Positions 40,601-52,484 are shown, numbered from the stretch's first letter. The stretch is 64,000 nucleotides of DNA from an uncultured Methylophaga sp. (GCA_937877715.1 CALEHW010000042.1:28991-92990); one strand, 5' to 3'. The notes: a model not told the origin generated them from the letters alone. Numbers and translations: made by a program.

Positions 40601-41923
40601 GGATTGGAGCGTGAGCGTTACAAGATTCCATACGGTGCAGAGATCACCATTGATGACGGTGATGCGGTAGAGGCTGGGCAGACAGTTGTGACCTGGGATC
40701 CGCACACCCATCCGGTGGTTACCGAGGTAGCAGGTTTTGTCCGTTTCAACTACTTTGTGGATGGTGTCTCCTTCAGGAAGGAGACAGATGATGTCACCGG
40801 TCTGACCAGTGTTGTGGTAACGGACTCCAAGCAGCGTGCTGTAGGAGACCAGAAAGTAACCTTTATTGATGGCAAGGGTCAGGAGAGCGAAGAGATTGTT
40901 GGAAATCGCGATCTGCGGCCAATGATCATGCTGGTGGATGACAGTGGTCAGGAGATCATGATTCCCGGAACCAGTGTTCCTGCTCAGTATTTCCTTCCTG
41001 CTGGCGCAATTGTTACGGTGGAGGATGGAGCCACAATTGGGGTTGGTGATGTGCTGGCGAGAATTCCACAGGAGGCGGGCAAGACCCGTGATATTACCGG
41101 TGGTCTTCCCCGTGTTGCCGATCTATTTGAGGCCCGCAAGCCAAAAGAGCCATCAGTAATGGCGGAGCAGACAGGCACCATAACCTTTGGCAAGGAGACC
41201 AAGGGCAAGCAGCGGGTGGTAATTGTTGGTGAGGATGGTGAGGAGACAGAAACCCTGATCCCTAAATTCCGCCATGTTACGGTATTTGAGGGTGAGCATG
41301 TCGAGAAGGGTGAGATGATCGTTGATGGATCACCAGATCCGCATGATATTCTGCGTCTCAAGGGGATTCCTGAGTTGGCCAAATATATTACCAATGAGGT
41401 TCAGGATGTCTACAGGCTGCAGGGTGTGGGGATCAATGACAAGCACATCGAATGTATTGTCCGTCAGATGCTGCGCCGTGTAGTGATTGTGAGTCCTGGA
41501 GATACCAAATTCCTCCAGGGTGAACAGGTAGAGCGCGCTAGAATGCTGGATGAGAATGATCGCGTGAACGGACTTGGCAAGATGCCGGCCTCCTACGAGA
41601 ATGTCCTGTTGGGTATAACCAAGGCATCTCTGGCGACCGACTCGTTTGTCTCTGCTGCCTCCTTCCAGGAGACCACAAGGGTGCTGACCGAGGCCTCTGT
41701 AACTGGCAAGAGCGATGATCTGCGCGGCCTCAAGGAGAACGTAATTGTGGGTCGACTGATCCCTGCAGGCACTGGTCTGGCACACCATAAACGGCGTCGT
41801 CAGCGCAGGAAGCTGTTCTCGGATGATGGTTTCCTTCAGCTGCCTGAGGAGAGTGTTGATAGTGAAGATGTTGCCGCTGTGGCTGATGAAACTGCAGTTG
41901 TGGAGAGTGCCGCAGAGGAGTAA
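37637..41923 (+). CDS. rpoC: RNA polymerase beta' subunit
   Basis: Catalytic beta' subunit, 1428 residues. The N-terminal zinc ribbon is [25 protein letters not shown]; the active-site Mg motif is [19 protein letters not shown]. The bridge-helix/trigger-loop region has [22 protein letters not shown], and [27 protein letters not shown] is the second zinc site. [38 protein letters not shown] lies near the C terminus. The last residues form an acidic tail. A 377-nt gap leads to rpsL. Confidence 0.99.
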   Translation: MKDLLNFLKAQQETEDFDAIRIGLASPEKIRSWSFGEVKKPETINYRTFKPERDGLFCAKIFGPTKDYECLCGKYKRLKHRGVVCEKCGVEVTLSKVRRERMGHIDLASPVAHIWYLRSLPSRLGMLLDITLKSIERVLYFESFIVIEPGMTDLERGQLLTDDQYLDAIEEWGDEFDARMGAEAIDQLIRGMDLQVISAQLREDLAATKSEAKTKKLSKRLKLVEGFLESGNKPEWMLLRVLPVLPPELRPLVPLEGGRFATSDLNDLYRRVINRNNRLKRLLDLSAPDIIVRNEKRMLQESVDALLDNGRRGRAVTGTNKRPLKSLADMIKGKQGRFRQNLLGKRVDYSGRSVIVVGPTLKLHQCGLPKAMALELFKPFIFGKLQLRGLATTIKAAKKMVEREEPVVWDILDGVIREHPVMLNRAPTLHRLGIQAFEPVLVEGKAIQLHPLVCTAFNADFDGDQMAVHVPLSIEAQLEARTLMLASNNVLHPANGEPIIVPTQDVILGLYYMTRERINAKGEGGIYRDVNEVRRAYDSKIVDIHARIEVRIPQTVVDEDGNRSTTTDRVKTTVGRAMLSEVLPEGLPFSEIDRTLTKRVVTGLVDICYRTLGLKTTVIFADKLMYTGFENSTRAGVSFGADDMIIPEDKVSILSAAEREVKEIQDQYATGLVTNGERYNKVVDIWTHANDQVAKAMMDKIGTEGVVDSKGNKSQQDSFNSIFMMADSGARGSAAQIRQLAGMRGLMAKPDGSIIETPITANFREGLNVLQYFISTHGARKGLADTALKTANSGYLTRRLVDVSQDLVTTEEDCGTTNGVLMQTIIEGGDVIEPLRERALGRVASENVVKPGTDELIIKVGTLIDEKIADLLEENGVDQMRVRSIITCETRDGVCASCYGRDLARGDLISQGEAVGVIAAQSIGEPGTQLTMRTFHIGGAASRAAADNSVDVNNKGQVHLHNVRSVQHADGHFVAVSRSGEIAVVDEAGLERERYKIPYGAEITIDDGDAVEAGQTVVTWDPHTHPVVTEVAGFVRFNYFVDGVSFRKETDDVTGLTSVVVTDSKQRAVGDQKVTFIDGKGQESEEIVGNRDLRPMIMLVDDSGQEIMIPGTSVPAQYFLPAGAIVTVEDGATIGVGDVLARIPQEAGKTRDITGGLPRVADLFEARKPKEPSVMAEQTGTITFGKETKGKQRVVIVGEDGEETETLIPKFRHVTVFEGEHVEKGEMIVDGSPDPHDILRLKGIPELAKYITNEVQDVYRLQGVGINDKHIECIVRQMLRRVVIVSPGDTKFLQGEQVERARMLDENDRVNGLGKMPASYENVLLGITKASLATDSFVSAASFQETTRVLTEASVTGKSDDLRGLKENVIVGRLIPAGTGLAHHKRRRQRRKLFSDDGFLQLPEESVDSEDVAAVADETAVVESAAEE

Positions 41924-41929
41924 TTTTTC

Positions 41930-41957
41930 ATGGCCCCAGCCCTGTGGCTGGGCCATG
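41930..41957 (+). terminator. Hairpin after rpoC
   Basis: ATGGCCCCAGCC pairs with GGCTGGGCCAT (one bulge) around CTGT, directly after the rpoC stop. No T-run follows, so it may be an mRNA 3' stabilising stem rather than a terminator. Confidence 0.5.
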
Positions 41958-42156
41958 AATTCCACAGTGGCGGAGTTGTGGGCAATTTGCGAAAAAGAGT
42001 GAGAAAATATCTTGACAGCAGAGCGCCCACCAAATAAGATTCGCGTTCCTGATTACGGGGGCGGCTCAAACATTTGTGAGAGCTAAATCGTAGACTGACG
42101 AAAATTAAGCAGAGAGAAGGCGGATGTGTCGGGTCAGCCGAAGCAAGATAGACCAA

Positions 42157-42185
42157 GATCGGTTCCTGATGGGCCGGTCTTTTTT
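42157..42185 (+). terminator. Terminator between rpoC and rpsL
   Basis: GATCGGTTC (42157-42165) pairs with GGGCCGGTC (42171-42179, three G-U pairs) around CTGAT, followed by TTTTTT (42180-42185). It separates the rpoBC and str transcripts. The rest of 41924-42300 shows no gene; a boxA motif lies at 42219-42230. Confidence 0.75.
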
Positions 42186-42218
42186 GTCGCACTTGATTTG
42201 TACTGTATTTCTGTTTCA

Positions 42219-42230
42219 TGCTCTTTAACA
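42219..42230 (+). promoter_or_regulatory. boxA antitermination motif before rpsL
   Basis: TGCTCTTTAACA is identical to the boxA element of E. coli rRNA leaders. It lies 70 nt before the rpsL start and just after the terminator at 42157-42185. Suggests NusB/NusE-assisted transcription of the str operon. Confidence 0.65.
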
Positions 42231-42300
42231 CTGATTGTGAGTGCCTGATCTTGGATCGTATGAGTTGAGAGCGAAAGATTAAAAGAAAGAATAGAGAAAA

Positions 42301-42675
42301 ATGGCAACGATTAATCAGCTGGTTAGAAAACCACGCAAGGTTCAAAAAGAGAAGAGTAAAGTCCCTGCGCTGGATGCATGTCCACAAAGGCGAGGCGTCT
42401 GTACTCGCGTCTACACAACCACACCGAAGAAGCCGAACTCAGCAATGCGTAAGGTTGCCCGTGTTCGCCTGACTAACAGCATGGAGGTCTCCTCCTATAT
42501 TGGTGGTGAGGGGCACAATCTTCAGGAGCACTCGGTAGTGCTGATTCGTGGTGGTCGAGTCAAGGATCTGCCTGGTGTGCGTTATCATGTGGTTCGTGGA
42601 AGTTTGGACACAACTGGGGTTGAGTCTCGTCGTCAGGGCCGTTCCAAGTATGGAGCAAAGAAGCCAAAGAGCTGA
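42301..42675 (+). CDS. rpsL: 30S ribosomal protein S12
   Basis: Decoding-centre protein, 124 residues, first gene of the str operon. [57 protein letters not shown] holds Lys of PKKPNS (streptomycin site, wild type). [14 protein letters not shown] holds the second resistance-linked Lys and the Asp that RimO methylthiolates. rpsG follows after 50 nt. Confidence 0.98.
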   Translation: MATINQLVRKPRKVQKEKSKVPALDACPQRRGVCTRVYTTTPKKPNSAMRKVARVRLTNSMEVSSYIGGEGHNLQEHSVVLIRGGRVKDLPGVRYHVVRGSLDTTGVESRRQGRSKYGAKKPKS

Positions 42676-42725
42676 TTACCGCAACCGGTAATGGATAGTT
42701 TCAGATAAGAATTTGAGAAAAGCAG

Positions 42726-43196
42726 ATGTCAAGAAGAAATAGAGCACCAAAACGTACCGTACTGCCAGATCCAAAATATGGAAATGAGCAGCTGACCAAA
42801 TTCATCAATGTGATCATGAAGGATGGCAAGAAGTCAGTTGCCGAGAAGATCGTCTATGGTGCCCTGGATGTGGTTGAGGAGAAGGGTCACGGTGAGCCGG
42901 TTGAGACCCTGTTTGCTGCGCTTGAGAATGTTGGCCCCAAGGTAGAGGTAAAGTCTCGTCGGGTTGGTGGTTCTACCTACCAGGTGCCTATCGAGGTTCG
43001 TCCCGAGCGTCGTGTTGCTCTGGGCATGCGTTGGTTGGTTGAATCTGCGCGTAAGCGTGGTGAGAAGACTATGGGTCTGCGTCTGGCTGGAGAGATTCTG
43101 GATGCGATCGAGAGTCGTGGTTCAGCGGTAAAGAAGAGAGAAGATACTCACCGTATGGCAGATGCCAACAAGGCGTTCTCTCACTTCAGATGGTAG
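42726..43196 (+). CDS. rpsG: 30S ribosomal protein S7
   Basis: Primary 16S rRNA binding protein of the 30S head, 156 residues. It has [69 protein letters not shown] and [29 protein letters not shown] motifs (here [18 protein letters not shown]). Second gene of the str operon. Confidence 0.98.
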   Translation: MSRRNRAPKRTVLPDPKYGNEQLTKFINVIMKDGKKSVAEKIVYGALDVVEEKGHGEPVETLFAALENVGPKVEVKSRRVGGSTYQVPIEVRPERRVALGMRWLVESARKRGEKTMGLRLAGEILDAIESRGSAVKKREDTHRMADANKAFSHFRW

Positions 43197-43217
43197 TTAG
43201 TTGAGTACAGCACTCAG

Positions 43218-43228
43218 CGCTCTTTAAT
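43218..43228 (+). promoter_or_regulatory. boxA-like motif before fusA
   Basis: CGCTCTTTAAT in the 52-nt rpsG-fusA gap matches the boxA core CGCTCTTTAA. It may help keep polymerase processive through the long operon, or reflect a shared Nus-factor signal with the motifs at 32271 and 42219. Confidence 0.5.
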
Positions 43229-43248
43229 AAAATAGAAAGTAAATTAAC

Positions 43249-45342
43249 ATGGCACGTCAAACACCTCTTAATCGTTACCGCAACCTGGGCATAATGGCTC
43301 ATATTGATGCGGGCAAGACGACTACAACAGAAAGAGTTCTTTTCTATACTGGTCTTTCACACAAGATTGGTGAGGTACACGATGGCGCTGCAACCATGGA
43401 CTGGATGGAGCAGGAGCAGGAGCGTGGCATTACCATTACCTCAGCTGCAACAACATGTTTTTGGCAGGGAATGGATCAGCAGTTTGATCAGCATCGTATT
43501 AATATTATTGATACCCCGGGACACGTTGACTTCACAATTGAGGTTGAGCGTTCACTACGTGTGCTTGATGGTGCCTGCGCGGTGTTCTGTGCGGTTGGTG
43601 GTGTAGAGCCACAGTCAGAGACTGTCTGGCGTCAGGCCAATAAATATGGTGTGCCTCGTATCGGTTTTGTCAACAAGATGGACCGGGCAGGCGCGGATTT
43701 CCTGCGTGTAGTTGGGCAGGTGCGCGAGCGTCTGGGAGCAAATGCAGTACCTATTCAGATGAATATCGGTGCTGAGGAAGATTTCAAGGGTGTTGTAGAT
43801 CTTATTCGCATGAAGGCGATCTACTGGAGTGAAGACGACATGGGGATGACCTATGATGCAGTTGACATTCCTGAAGAGCTTCAGGCTCAGTGTGAGGAGC
43901 TGCGTGAGCAGATGGTTGAGGCTGCTGCCGAGGCCAATGAAGAGTTGATGGAGAAGTATCTCGAAGAGGGTGACTTGAGTAAGGATGAGATTCGTGAGGG
44001 TCTCCGTATCCAGACTCTGAATAATGAGATTGTCCTGATGATGTGTGGTTCCGCATTCAAGAACAAGGGTGTTCAGGCGATGCTGGATGCTGTCATCCAT
44101 TTCATGCCATCTCCCCTGGATGTTCCTGCGATTACCGGTGAGCTTGAGGATGGTGCCGAGGCTGAGCGTCCAGCATCTGATGATGAGCCGTTCTCTGCTC
44201 TGGCATTCAAGATTGCAACTGACCCGTTTGTTGGAACTCTAACATTCTTCCGGGTCTACTCTGGAGTAGTAAACTCTGGTGATTTTGTCTACAACACGGT
44301 TAAGGGTAAGAAAGAGCGTATTGGTCGTATCGTACAGATGCACTCAAATGATCGTGAAGAGATTAAAGAGGTTCGTGCCGGTGATATTGCTGCTGCTATC
44401 GGACTGAAAGATGTGACGACTGGTGATACGTTATCCAGTCTTGATAACAAGATTATCCTTGAGCGCATGGAGTTCCCGGAGCCTGTAATCTCGGTTGCGG
44501 TGGAGCCCAAGTCCAAGGCGGATCAGGAGAAGATGGGTATTGCACTCTCCAAGCTGGCACAGGAGGATCCTTCCTTCCGAGTTCATACAGATGAAGAGTC
44601 TGGCCAGACCATTATCTCCGGTATGGGTGAGCTTCACCTTGAGATTATTGTTGATCGTATGATGCGTGAATTCAGTGTGGAGGCAGCAGTTGGCGCACCT
44701 CAGGTTGCCTACCGTGAAACGTTGCGTTCAACTGTTGAGCAGGAAGGTAAATTTGTTCGTCAGTCAGGTGGCCGCGGACAGTTTGGTCATGTCTGGATCC
44801 GTATTGAGCCACAGGAGGCTGGCGCAGGCTACGAATTTATTAATGATATTGTTGGTGGTGCGGTTCCGAAGGAGTACATCCCCGCAGTTGACAAGGGTAT
44901 TCAGGAGCAGATGAAGAATGGCGTCATTGCCGGCTACCCAATCGAGGATTGTAAGGTAACTCTTTATGATGGTTCATACCATGATGTGGACTCCAATGAG
45001 CTCGCGTTCAAAGTGGCCGGCTCCATGGCATTCAAGCAGGGTGCACTGAATGCAAGCCCAGTACTGCTGGAACCAATGATGAAGGTTGATGTGGTTACTC
45101 CAGAAGATTATATGGGTGATGTGATGGGTGATCTCAACCGTCGCCGTGGCATGGTTGCAGGAATGGATGACTCTCCAGCAGGCAAGATGATCGCCGCTAC
45201 TGTGCCCCTCTCCGAGATGTTTGGTTACGCAACTGATCTGCGCTCAGCAACCCAGGGTCGTGCAACATACTCGATGGAATTTGAAAAATACGCAGAAGCA
45301 CCAGCTAATATTGCAGAAGCCATTATTAAAAAGAATGGCTAA
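43249..45342 (+). CDS. fusA: Elongation factor G
   Basis: Translocase GTPase, 697 residues. It has [21 protein letters not shown] (P-loop), [20 protein letters not shown] (switch I), [24 protein letters not shown] (switch II), NKMDRAGAD (G4) and [23 protein letters not shown]. Domain IV has [11 protein letters not shown], and the C terminus has [33 protein letters not shown]. The canonical bacterial EF-G1 form. tuf follows after 82 nt. Confidence 0.98.
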   Translation: MARQTPLNRYRNLGIMAHIDAGKTTTTERVLFYTGLSHKIGEVHDGAATMDWMEQEQERGITITSAATTCFWQGMDQQFDQHRINIIDTPGHVDFTIEVERSLRVLDGACAVFCAVGGVEPQSETVWRQANKYGVPRIGFVNKMDRAGADFLRVVGQVRERLGANAVPIQMNIGAEEDFKGVVDLIRMKAIYWSEDDMGMTYDAVDIPEELQAQCEELREQMVEAAAEANEELMEKYLEEGDLSKDEIREGLRIQTLNNEIVLMMCGSAFKNKGVQAMLDAVIHFMPSPLDVPAITGELEDGAEAERPASDDEPFSALAFKIATDPFVGTLTFFRVYSGVVNSGDFVYNTVKGKKERIGRIVQMHSNDREEIKEVRAGDIAAAIGLKDVTTGDTLSSLDNKIILERMEFPEPVISVAVEPKSKADQEKMGIALSKLAQEDPSFRVHTDEESGQTIISGMGELHLEIIVDRMMREFSVEAAVGAPQVAYRETLRSTVEQEGKFVRQSGGRGQFGHVWIRIEPQEAGAGYEFINDIVGGAVPKEYIPAVDKGIQEQMKNGVIAGYPIEDCKVTLYDGSYHDVDSNELAFKVAGSMAFKQGALNASPVLLEPMMKVDVVTPEDYMGDVMGDLNRRRGMVAGMDDSPAGKMIAATVPLSEMFGYATDLRSATQGRATYSMEFEKYAEAPANIAEAIIKKNG

Positions 45343-45424
45343 CTGGAATAGTTAGACAGAATAGTTAAATAGACGAAATTTGAGCCTTAGTCAGGCAAAT
45401 AAGTAAGAGAAAGAGGAAAGAGCG

Positions 45425-46615
45425 ATGTCCAAGGAAAAGTTTGAGAGAACCAAACCGCACGTAAACGTAGGCACCATTGGTCACGTAGACCACGGCAAGA
45501 CCACACTGACCGCTGCGATCACAAAGGTAATGGCAGAAGCGCAGGGTGGAGAGTTCAAGGACTATGCTGATATCGACAATGCTCCGGAAGAGCGTGAGCG
45601 TGGTATCACCATTGCTACAGCGCACGTAGAGTATGAGACAGAGAATCGTCATTACGCTCACGTAGACTGCCCAGGACACGCCGACTACGTCAAGAACATG
45701 ATTACTGGTGCGGCCCAGATGGACGGAGCGATTCTGGTTGTATCTGCAGCAGACGGACCCATGCCCCAGACTCGTGAGCACATTCTGCTGTCACGTCAGG
45801 TTGGTGTACCTCACATCATCGTATACCTCAACAAGGCAGACCAGGTAGATGACGAAGAGCTGCTTGAGCTGGTAGAGATGGAAGTACGTGAGCTTCTCGA
45901 TGAATACGACTTCCCTGGTGACGACACTCCAATCGTAACCGGATCAGCCCTTAAGGCCCTTGAAGGAGATGAGAGCGACATCGGCGTTCCCTCCATCATG
46001 AAGCTTGCAGAGGCGATGGACAGCTACTTCCCTGAGCCAGAGCGCGCAGTTGATGGTGACTTCCTGATGCCGATTGAGGACGTATTCTCAATCTCCGGAC
46101 GAGGCACAGTAGTAACTGGTCGAATCGAGCGCGGTATTGTAAAGGTTGGAGAAGAGATTGAAGTCGTAGGGGTCAAGGACACATCCACTACTACCGTAAC
46201 CGGTGTAGAGATGTTCCGTAAGCTTCTCGACCAGGGAGAGGCTGGCGATAACGTTGGCATTCTCCTGCGTGGTACCAAGCGCGAAGAGGTAGAGCGTGGG
46301 CAGGTACTGGCCAAGCCAGGATCGATCACCCCGCACACCAAGTTTGAGGCAGAGATCTACGTACTAAGCAAGGAAGAGGGTGGACGTCACACTCCATTTT
46401 TCACCAACTATCGTCCTCAGTTCTACTTTAGAACTACAGACATCACTGGTGCAGTAGACCTTCCAGAGGGTACCGAGATGGCGATGCCAGGTGACAACCT
46501 GAAGATCACTGGCACCCTGATTAATCCGATTGCAATGGAAGAGGGGCTACGTTTTGCGATCCGTGAGGGCGGCAGAACTGTAGGTTCTGGTGTTGTTTCG
46601 AAGATTATCGAGTAA
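45425..46615 (+). CDS. tufA: Elongation factor Tu, second copy
   Basis: 396-residue EF-Tu identical in protein sequence to the copy at 28442-29632. The nucleotide sequence looks identical from the ATG to the codon before the end; the last sense codon is GAG here and GAA there. Flanks differ completely, so homogenisation stops at the gene ends. Last gene of the str operon; rpsJ starts 69 nt later. Confidence 0.98.
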   Translation: MSKEKFERTKPHVNVGTIGHVDHGKTTLTAAITKVMAEAQGGEFKDYADIDNAPEERERGITIATAHVEYETENRHYAHVDCPGHADYVKNMITGAAQMDGAILVVSAADGPMPQTREHILLSRQVGVPHIIVYLNKADQVDDEELLELVEMEVRELLDEYDFPGDDTPIVTGSALKALEGDESDIGVPSIMKLAEAMDSYFPEPERAVDGDFLMPIEDVFSISGRGTVVTGRIERGIVKVGEEIEVVGVKDTSTTTVTGVEMFRKLLDQGEAGDNVGILLRGTKREEVERGQVLAKPGSITPHTKFEAEIYVLSKEEGGRHTPFFTNYRPQFYFRTTDITGAVDLPEGTEMAMPGDNLKITGTLINPIAMEEGLRFAIREGGRTVGSGVVSKIIE

Positions 46616-46684
46616 TTGGTAATAACGGTTAGCAGTTTTAGTTGTCAACCAATTAATAACGAATTAAGAGACTGAGTATAAGCA

Positions 46685-46996
46685 ATGGCTGGACAGAGAA
46701 TTCGTATACGTCTCAAGGCGTTTGATTATCGTCTGATTGATCAATCAGCACGTGAAATCGCCCAGACGGCAAAGCGTACCGGGGCACAGGTTCGAGGACC
46801 TATCCCGTTACCCACAAAGAAAGAGCGTTTTACCGTTCTGGTTTCGCCGCATGTAAATAAAGATGCGCGTGATCAGTATGAGTTGCGTACCCATAAGCGG
46901 ATGATGGATATCGTGGATCCGACAGATAAAACTGTTGATGCACTGATGAAACTTGATCTTGCTGCTGGTGTTGACGTACAGATCAAACTCTCTTGA
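46685..46996 (+). CDS. rpsJ: 30S ribosomal protein S10 (NusE)
   Basis: 103 residues, [88 protein letters not shown]. Part of the 30S head and, as NusE, the partner of NusB on boxA RNA and of NusG. First gene of the S10 operon, 30 nt before rplC. Confidence 0.98.
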   Translation: MAGQRIRIRLKAFDYRLIDQSAREIAQTAKRTGAQVRGPIPLPTKKERFTVLVSPHVNKDARDQYELRTHKRMMDIVDPTDKTVDALMKLDLAAGVDVQIKLS

Positions 46997-47026
46997 TAAG
47001 AACATAGATAAGTAGAGGATTTTAAG

Positions 47027-47677
47027 ATGTCAATCGGACTTGTAGGTCGAAAAGTCGGGATGAGTCGGGTGTTCACCGAAGATGGTGCATCTGTCCCTGT
47101 GACCGTTATTCAGGTTGAGCCAAATCGAATTACTCAGATAAAGAGTGATGAGACTGATGGCTACAGCGCGATTCAGGTAACAACCGGAAGCCGTAGGGCC
47201 TCACGTGTAACCAAGCCAATGGCTGGCCATTATGCAAAAGCTGGTGCCGAGGCTGGACGTGGTCTCTGGGAGTTCCGCCTGACTGCGGATGAGGTAGCTA
47301 AATATGAGGCGGGAAAAGAGATTGAAAGCTCTATTTTTGAGGCGGGTCAGAAGGTCGATGTAACAGGCACAAACCGTGGCTTTGGCTTCCAGGGTGGTAT
47401 CAAGCGTCACCATTTTAGTGGTCTTGACAGTACCCACGGCAACTCGATCTCTCACCGTTCGAATGGCTCCATCGGTCAGTGTCAGACCCCTGGGCGTGTA
47501 TTCAAGGGCAAGAAGATGTCTGGCCATATGGGTAATGTGCAGCGTACCGCACAAAATCTTGAGGTTGTCCGGGTTGATGCAGAGCGCAATCTGATTCTGA
47601 TAAAGGGCGCAGTCCCGGGTGCAAAGGGCGGTGATCTGGTGATCCGTCATGCGGTCAAGTCTGCAAGTCAGGGATAA
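47027..47677 (+). CDS. rplC: 50S ribosomal protein L3
   Basis: 216 residues, begins [27 protein letters not shown] and has [51 protein letters not shown], the loop that reaches the peptidyl-transferase centre. The Gln of [10 protein letters not shown] is the site that PrmB methylates in the E. coli protein. rplD begins 12 nt later. Confidence 0.98.
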   Translation: MSIGLVGRKVGMSRVFTEDGASVPVTVIQVEPNRITQIKSDETDGYSAIQVTTGSRRASRVTKPMAGHYAKAGAEAGRGLWEFRLTADEVAKYEAGKEIESSIFEAGQKVDVTGTNRGFGFQGGIKRHHFSGLDSTHGNSISHRSNGSIGQCQTPGRVFKGKKMSGHMGNVQRTAQNLEVVRVDAERNLILIKGAVPGAKGGDLVIRHAVKSASQG

Positions 47678-47689
47678 GGAGATAAAATC

Positions 47690-48310
47690 ATGGAATTGAA
47701 TGTACGTGATTTTCCTGCAGGAAATGAGCAATCAAAGGTCGCAGTATCTGATGTAGCTTTCTCTGCAGATTACAATGAGGCGCTGATCCATCAGGTGGTA
47801 ACTGCATATCTGGCAGGAGCACGTGCTGGTACTGCTGCACAGAAGAATCGCTCCGATGTAAGGGGCGGTGGGGCCAAGCCATGGCGTCAGAAGGGAACTG
47901 GTCGTGCCCGTGCGGGAACTAGCCGTAGCCCGATCTGGAGAAGTGGTGGAGTCACCTTTGCTGCACGTCAAAGAAATTACGAGCAGAAGGTCAACAAGAA
48001 GATGTATCGCGCTGCAATGCGCTCGATTCTCTCCGAGCTGATTCGTCAGAATAGACTGACAGTAGTATCTGATCTTGCTATCGATACCCCAAAGACCAAG
48101 GTGTTGAACAGTGCACTGAATGGAATGGGCATGAACAATGTTCTGATTGTCTCTGGTGAGGTTGATGAAAATCTCTACCTGGCAGCAAGAAATATTCCAC
48201 ATGTCGGGGTAACTGACGTGACTGCAATGGATCCTGTCAGCCTGGTCTCTTATGGAAATGTGCTGATGAGTGAATCCGCACTGAAGCAGATTGAGGAGTC
48301 ACTGGCATGA
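47690..48310 (+). CDS. rplD: 50S ribosomal protein L4
   Basis: 206 residues with a long internal loop, [40 protein letters not shown], lining the exit tunnel. In E. coli L4 represses the S10 operon through its leader; the 69-nt tuf-rpsJ gap here is shorter than that leader, so such control may be absent. Overlaps rplW by 4 nt. Confidence 0.97.
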   Translation: MELNVRDFPAGNEQSKVAVSDVAFSADYNEALIHQVVTAYLAGARAGTAAQKNRSDVRGGGAKPWRQKGTGRARAGTSRSPIWRSGGVTFAARQRNYEQKVNKKMYRAAMRSILSELIRQNRLTVVSDLAIDTPKTKVLNSALNGMGMNNVLIVSGEVDENLYLAARNIPHVGVTDVTAMDPVSLVSYGNVLMSESALKQIEESLA

Positions 48311-48609
48311 GCAGTAATCAAGAGAGATTGATGAAGATCGTACTGGCGCCTCATATCACCGAGAAGAGTGCTATGGTTGCCGAGATGCGTAATCAGTATG
48401 TATTTCGTGTGGTGAAGGATGCCAACAAGCCGGAGATCAAGCAGGCAGTCGAGCTGATGTTCGATGTCAAGGTGGATGGAGTCACTGTCAGCAATGTCAA
48501 AGGCAAGGTGAAGCGTGCCGGCATGAAGTTTGGCAGACGTGCTAGCTGGAAAAAGGCATTTGTAACTCTCAGTGAAGGAGAGGAGATCGAATTCATGGAT
48601 GCTGAGTAG
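48307..48609 (+). CDS. rplW: 50S ribosomal protein L23
   Basis: 100 residues; docking site for trigger factor and SRP at the tunnel exit. [63 protein letters not shown] is characteristic. ATGA overlap with rplD. Confidence 0.97.
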   Translation: MSSNQERLMKIVLAPHITEKSAMVAEMRNQYVFRVVKDANKPEIKQAVELMFDVKVDGVTVSNVKGKVKRAGMKFGRRASWKKAFVTLSEGEEIEFMDAE

Positions 48610-48643
48610 CATCCAGATATAGTTTCGAGGAAATAGTAGAAAA

Positions 48644-49471
48644 ATGGCAATCGTAAAATCAAAACCAACATCACCAGGACGTCGTTTTGTTGTCTCTGTG
48701 GTGAACCATGAGCTGCACAAGGGCAAGCCTCATGCAGCATTGATTGCAAAGAAGTCGAAGAGTGGCGGGCGTAACAATGCGGGACGGATTACCACGCGTC
48801 ATCGTGGCGGTGGTCACAAGCAGCGCTACCGTATTATCGATTTCAAGCGCAACAAGGATGGTATTCCAGCTCGCATAGAGCGTCTGGAGTATGACCCCAA
48901 CCGTACTGCCAATATTGCACTGGTGTTATATGCGGATGGTGAGCGTCGTTACATTATTGCACCTAAAGGCATGTCTGCCGGTGATGCGTTGATGTCTGGC
49001 AGTGGTGCAGAGATCAAGGTGGGTAATACCATGGCTCTGCGTGATGTCCCTCTGGGTGCAACTGTCCACTGTATTGAGCTTAAACCTGGAAAGGGTGCTC
49101 AAATTGCACGCTCTGCAGGAACATCTGCACAGTACGTTGCAAAAGAGGGGCCGTTCGCAACTCTGAGACTCCGTTCAGGTGAGATGCGCAAGATCTCGCT
49201 GGAGTGTCGTGCAACTATCGGTGAGGTGAGCAATGGCGAACATTCACTGAGAAAGCTGGGTAAGGCTGGAGCGACCCGCTGGCGTGGTGTTCGTCCAACA
49301 GTTAGAGGTGTTGCAATGAATCCGGTAGACCATCCACATGGTGGTGGTGAGGGTAGAACCTCTGGTGGTCGTCACCCTGTCTCACCATGGGGTATGCCTA
49401 CCAAGGGATACAAGACAAGATCAAACAAGAGGACGGATCAGTATATTGTCCGTCGTCGTAACAAGAAGTAA
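48644..49471 (+). CDS. rplB: 50S ribosomal protein L2
   Basis: 275 residues, subunit association and peptidyl-transferase support. It has [42 protein letters not shown] and the C-terminal [29 protein letters not shown] with the conserved His. rpsS begins 19 nt later. Confidence 0.98.
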   Translation: MAIVKSKPTSPGRRFVVSVVNHELHKGKPHAALIAKKSKSGGRNNAGRITTRHRGGGHKQRYRIIDFKRNKDGIPARIERLEYDPNRTANIALVLYADGERRYIIAPKGMSAGDALMSGSGAEIKVGNTMALRDVPLGATVHCIELKPGKGAQIARSAGTSAQYVAKEGPFATLRLRSGEMRKISLECRATIGEVSNGEHSLRKLGKAGATRWRGVRPTVRGVAMNPVDHPHGGGEGRTSGGRHPVSPWGMPTKGYKTRSNKRTDQYIVRRRNKK

Positions 49472-49490
49472 GAGAGACGAGGATTAAAAC

Positions 49491-49766
49491 GTGCCACGTT
49501 CAATTAAAAAAGGCCCATTTATCGACGAGCATCTTCGCACCAAGGTGAAGAAGGCAATTGAGAGTAAGGATCGCCGCCCCATCAAAACCTGGTCAAGAAG
49601 ATCAATGGTTATGCCAGAGATGATTGGCTTGACCATTGCTATCCATAACGGCCGTCAGCATGTACCGGTATTGATCAACGAGAATATGGTTGGTCACAAG
49701 CTTGGTGAGTTTGCACTGACCCGCACCTATCGTGGTCATACAGCAGACAAGAAGGCGACAAGGTAA
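49491..49766 (+). CDS. rpsS: 30S ribosomal protein S19
   Basis: 91 residues from a GTG start ([18 protein letters not shown]), with [50 protein letters not shown]. The start is decided by the conserved N terminus; the GTG follows an ACGAGG-type site. rplV starts 4 nt after the stop. Confidence 0.97.
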   Translation: MPRSIKKGPFIDEHLRTKVKKAIESKDRRPIKTWSRRSMVMPEMIGLTIAIHNGRQHVPVLINENMVGHKLGEFALTRTYRGHTADKKATR

Positions 49767-49770
49767 TAAT

Positions 49771-50103
49771 ATGGAAACTTTTGCAAAACTTAGAAATGCG
49801 AAGATCTCCGCGCAGAAAGTGCGCCTGGTTGCTGATCAGATTCGTGGCCTCCCGGTGGAGAACGCCGTGGATTTGCTGAAATTCAGTAACAAGAAGGCGG
49901 CCCATATTGTCGGAAAAATTCTGAACTCTGCAATCGCCAATGCTGAGCACAATGAAGGTGCAGATATTGATGAACTGAAGGTCTCAGTCGCTTTTGTCGA
50001 CGAGGGTCCAACTTATAAACGAATTCAGCCTCGCGCAAAAGGACGTGCGAATCGAATTCTTAAACGAACCAGTCACATCAGTGTGGCTGTTTCAGATCGC
50101 TGA
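49771..50103 (+). CDS. rplV: 50S ribosomal protein L22
   Basis: 110 residues from [27 protein letters not shown]. An upstream in-frame start inside rpsS was rejected because it adds 13 residues with no family counterpart. The beta-hairpin [25 protein letters not shown] lines the exit tunnel near L4. Confidence 0.97.
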   Translation: METFAKLRNAKISAQKVRLVADQIRGLPVENAVDLLKFSNKKAAHIVGKILNSAIANAEHNEGADIDELKVSVAFVDEGPTYKRIQPRAKGRANRILKRTSHISVAVSDR

Positions 50104-50114
50104 GGAATAGCGGA

Positions 50115-50792
50115 ATGGGTCAAAAAGTACATCCAATTGGTTATCGTCTGGGCTATATCAAGGACTGGAACTCAACCTGGTATGCAGATAGCCGTAGTTA
50201 TGCGGATCAGTTGCATGCAGATCTTACAATCAGAGAGTTTCTGAAGAAACGTCTCGCTCAGGCATCAGTAAGTCGCATTCAGATTGAGCGTCCCTCTGGT
50301 AATGCACGAATCACTATCCATACAGCTCGTCCAGGAATCGTGATCGGCAAGAAGGGAGAGGATATCGAGAAGCTGCGCCGTGAGGTGACTGCAAAGATGG
50401 GCATTCCTGTGCAGATCAATATTGAAGAGATCCGCAAGCCCGAACTGGATGCACAGCTGGTGGCAGAAGGTATTGCACAGCAGCTTGAGAAACGAATTAT
50501 GTTCCGTCGAGCCATGAAGCGCTCTGTAGGAAATACCATGCGCTCAGGTGGAAAAGGTATCCGTATCAATGTTGCTGGCCGACTGAATGGCGCGGAGATT
50601 GCGCGTACAGAGTGGTATCGTGAAGGTCAGGTACCTCTGCATACCCTGCGTGCAGATATTGATTATGGCGTTGCCGAGGCAAACACCACATACGGAATCA
50701 TTGGTATCAAGGTGTGGATCTTCAAGGGTGAGGTGTACGATACCTCTGCTGTCCAGGAATCAGCTGATTCTGCGGACAAGAAAGGCAAATAG
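50115..50792 (+). CDS. rpsC: 30S ribosomal protein S3
   Basis: 225 residues, mRNA entry channel. It begins [24 protein letters not shown] and has the KH motif [20 protein letters not shown] (GxxG), and [31 protein letters not shown]. An acidic/Ser-rich tail ends the protein. Confidence 0.98.
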   Translation: MGQKVHPIGYRLGYIKDWNSTWYADSRSYADQLHADLTIREFLKKRLAQASVSRIQIERPSGNARITIHTARPGIVIGKKGEDIEKLRREVTAKMGIPVQINIEEIRKPELDAQLVAEGIAQQLEKRIMFRRAMKRSVGNTMRSGGKGIRINVAGRLNGAEIARTEWYREGQVPLHTLRADIDYGVAEANTTYGIIGIKVWIFKGEVYDTSAVQESADSADKKGK

Positions 50793-50823
50793 ACAAAAAT
50801 TGGATAGATAGGGAAGAAGAGCA

Positions 50824-51237
50824 ATGCTTCAACCGAAAAGAACAAAATTCCGCAAGCAGATGAAGGGCAGAAATCGTGGCCTTGCGCAGAACGGTAGCTC
50901 CGTAAGTTTTGGGGAGTATGGCCTCAAGGCGATAGGACGCGGAAGAATTACTGCCCGTCAGATTGAGGCTGCACGTCGTACCATTACCCGCCAGGTCAAG
51001 CGTGGTGGAAAGCTTACGATCCGCATCTTCCCTGACAAGCCGATCACCAAAAAGCCACTGGAAGTGCGCCAGGGTAAGGGTAAGGGTAATGTCGAATACT
51101 GGGTTGCACAGATTCAACCAGGAAAGATGCTGTATGAGATTGAGGGTGTTTCTGAGGAGATGGCTCGTGAGGCATTCAAGCTTGCAGCAGCCAAGCTTCC
51201 AATAGCGACAGCTTTTGTTGCACGTACTCCGCTATAA
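50824..51237 (+). CDS. rplP: 50S ribosomal protein L16
   Basis: 137 residues, A-site tRNA contact. It begins [35 protein letters not shown] and has [61 protein letters not shown]. The Arg of the [12 protein letters not shown] loop region is the usual YcfD hydroxylation area. rpmC is 12 nt on. Confidence 0.98.
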   Translation: MLQPKRTKFRKQMKGRNRGLAQNGSSVSFGEYGLKAIGRGRITARQIEAARRTITRQVKRGGKLTIRIFPDKPITKKPLEVRQGKGKGNVEYWVAQIQPGKMLYEIEGVSEEMAREAFKLAAAKLPIATAFVARTPL

Positions 51238-51249
51238 AAGGTAGCAGTG

Positions 51250-51447
51250 ATGAAGACAAATGATTTGAGAAAAATGGGTGAGGCAGAATTGCAGACAGAG
51301 CTGCAGGGAATGTTGCGTGAGCAGTTCAATCTGCGCATGCAGCAGGCGACCAATCAGCTCTCTGACAATAGTCAGATGAAGAAGGTTCGCCACAATATTG
51401 CCCGAGTCAAGACCATTATGAACGAAATGAAAGGTGCCGCATCATGA
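51250..51447 (+). CDS. rpmC: 50S ribosomal protein L29
   Basis: 65 residues from ATG 51250 ([37 protein letters not shown]). A GTG directly before it is less likely. Two-helix protein at the tunnel exit. Overlaps rpsQ by 4 nt (ATGA). Confidence 0.95.
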   Translation: MKTNDLRKMGEAELQTELQGMLREQFNLRMQQATNQLSDNSQMKKVRHNIARVKTIMNEMKGAAS

Positions 51448-51710
51448 GTGAGCAGACCGTAACTGCACGGACAATTACCGGACGTGTTGTCTCCAACAAG
51501 GGAGACAAGAGTATTACTGTAATGGTTCAGCGCCAGGTAAAGCATCCGATTTACAAGAAGTTCATCAAGCGTTCAACCAAGTTGCACGCGCATGATGAGA
51601 ATAACCAGTGCAAAGAGGGAGACGTAGTCACTATTCAGGAGTGTCGTCCGATCTCAAAGAGCAAGTCATTCAAGCTGGTCGAAGTAGTTGAGAGTGCAGC
51701 TGCAGACTGA
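51444..51710 (+). CDS. rpsQ: 30S ribosomal protein S17
   Basis: 88 residues, OB-fold 16S rRNA binder, with [74 protein letters not shown]. Last gene of the S10 operon; 48 nt to rplN. Confidence 0.97.
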   Translation: MSEQTVTARTITGRVVSNKGDKSITVMVQRQVKHPIYKKFIKRSTKLHAHDENNQCKEGDVVTIQECRPISKSKSFKLVEVVESAAAD

Positions 51711-51758
51711 GTCTGTAGTTAAAGAGAATTGATTTAGAGAAATAATTGGAGAAAACCA

Positions 51759-52127
51759 ATGATTCAGATGCAGTCAACATTGAGCGTTGCTGATAATAGT
51801 GGCGCAAAAAAGGTCATGTGCATCAAGGTGCTTGGTGGATCGAAGCGTCGTTATGCTGGTATTGGTGATGTCATCAAGGTCAGCGTAAAAGAGGCACTGC
51901 CTCGTGGCAAGGTCAAGAAGGGTGATGTCTATAATGCTGTGGTTGTACGCACACGTAAGGGTGTTCGTCGCAGTGATGGCTCACTGATCCGTTTTGACGG
52001 TAATGCTGCGGTTATGCTGAATGCCAAGCATGAGCCTATTGGCACCCGTATTTTTGGCCCGGTTACTCGTGAACTGAGAAACAAGAAATTCATGAAGATT
52101 GTTTCCTTGGCCCCAGAAGTTATTTGA
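51759..52127 (+). CDS. rplN: 50S ribosomal protein L14
   Basis: 122 residues, first gene of the spc operon, with [71 protein letters not shown]. Contacts the 30S subunit and binds RsfS. GGAGAAAACC precedes the ATG. Confidence 0.98.
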   Translation: MIQMQSTLSVADNSGAKKVMCIKVLGGSKRRYAGIGDVIKVSVKEALPRGKVKKGDVYNAVVVRTRKGVRRSDGSLIRFDGNAAVMLNAKHEPIGTRIFGPVTRELRNKKFMKIVSLAPEVI

Positions 52128-52151
52128 TTACCAGAATTTAGAGATAGCAAT

Positions 52152-52472
52152 ATGCGCAAGATCAAGAAAGGGGATGAGGTAGTAGTCCTCAGCGGAAGAG
52201 ATAAGGGCCAGAGAGGTACCGTAGCACGGGTGATTACTGAGAAGGATCGTGTCGTTGTGGATGGTATTAACATGGTGAAGAAGCATACCAAGGCAAACCC
52301 GAATATGGGCATCTCAGGCGGAATCGTCGACAAAGAGATGCCTATTCACGTCTCCAATGTTGCAATCTACAATAATGCAACCGGGAAGGCTGACCGTGTT
52401 GGCTTCAAGACCCTAGATGATGGCCGCAAGGTTCGTTACTTCAAATCAAACGGCGAAGTTGTCGACGCATAA
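52152..52472 (+). CDS. rplX: 50S ribosomal protein L24
   Basis: 106 residues, assembly initiator with a KOW motif, [28 protein letters not shown], then [37 protein letters not shown]. rplE follows after 12 nt. Confidence 0.97.
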   Translation: MRKIKKGDEVVVLSGRDKGQRGTVARVITEKDRVVVDGINMVKKHTKANPNMGISGGIVDKEMPIHVSNVAIYNNATGKADRVGFKTLDDGRKVRYFKSNGEVVDA

Positions 52473-52484
52473 GAGATTAAGATC

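Noticed and set aside
39530..40711. 393-codon open frame on the minus strand inside rpoC
   Set aside because: It lies fully antisense to a conserved, essential gene, and its product shows no family features. Long antisense frames are expected from the codon use here.
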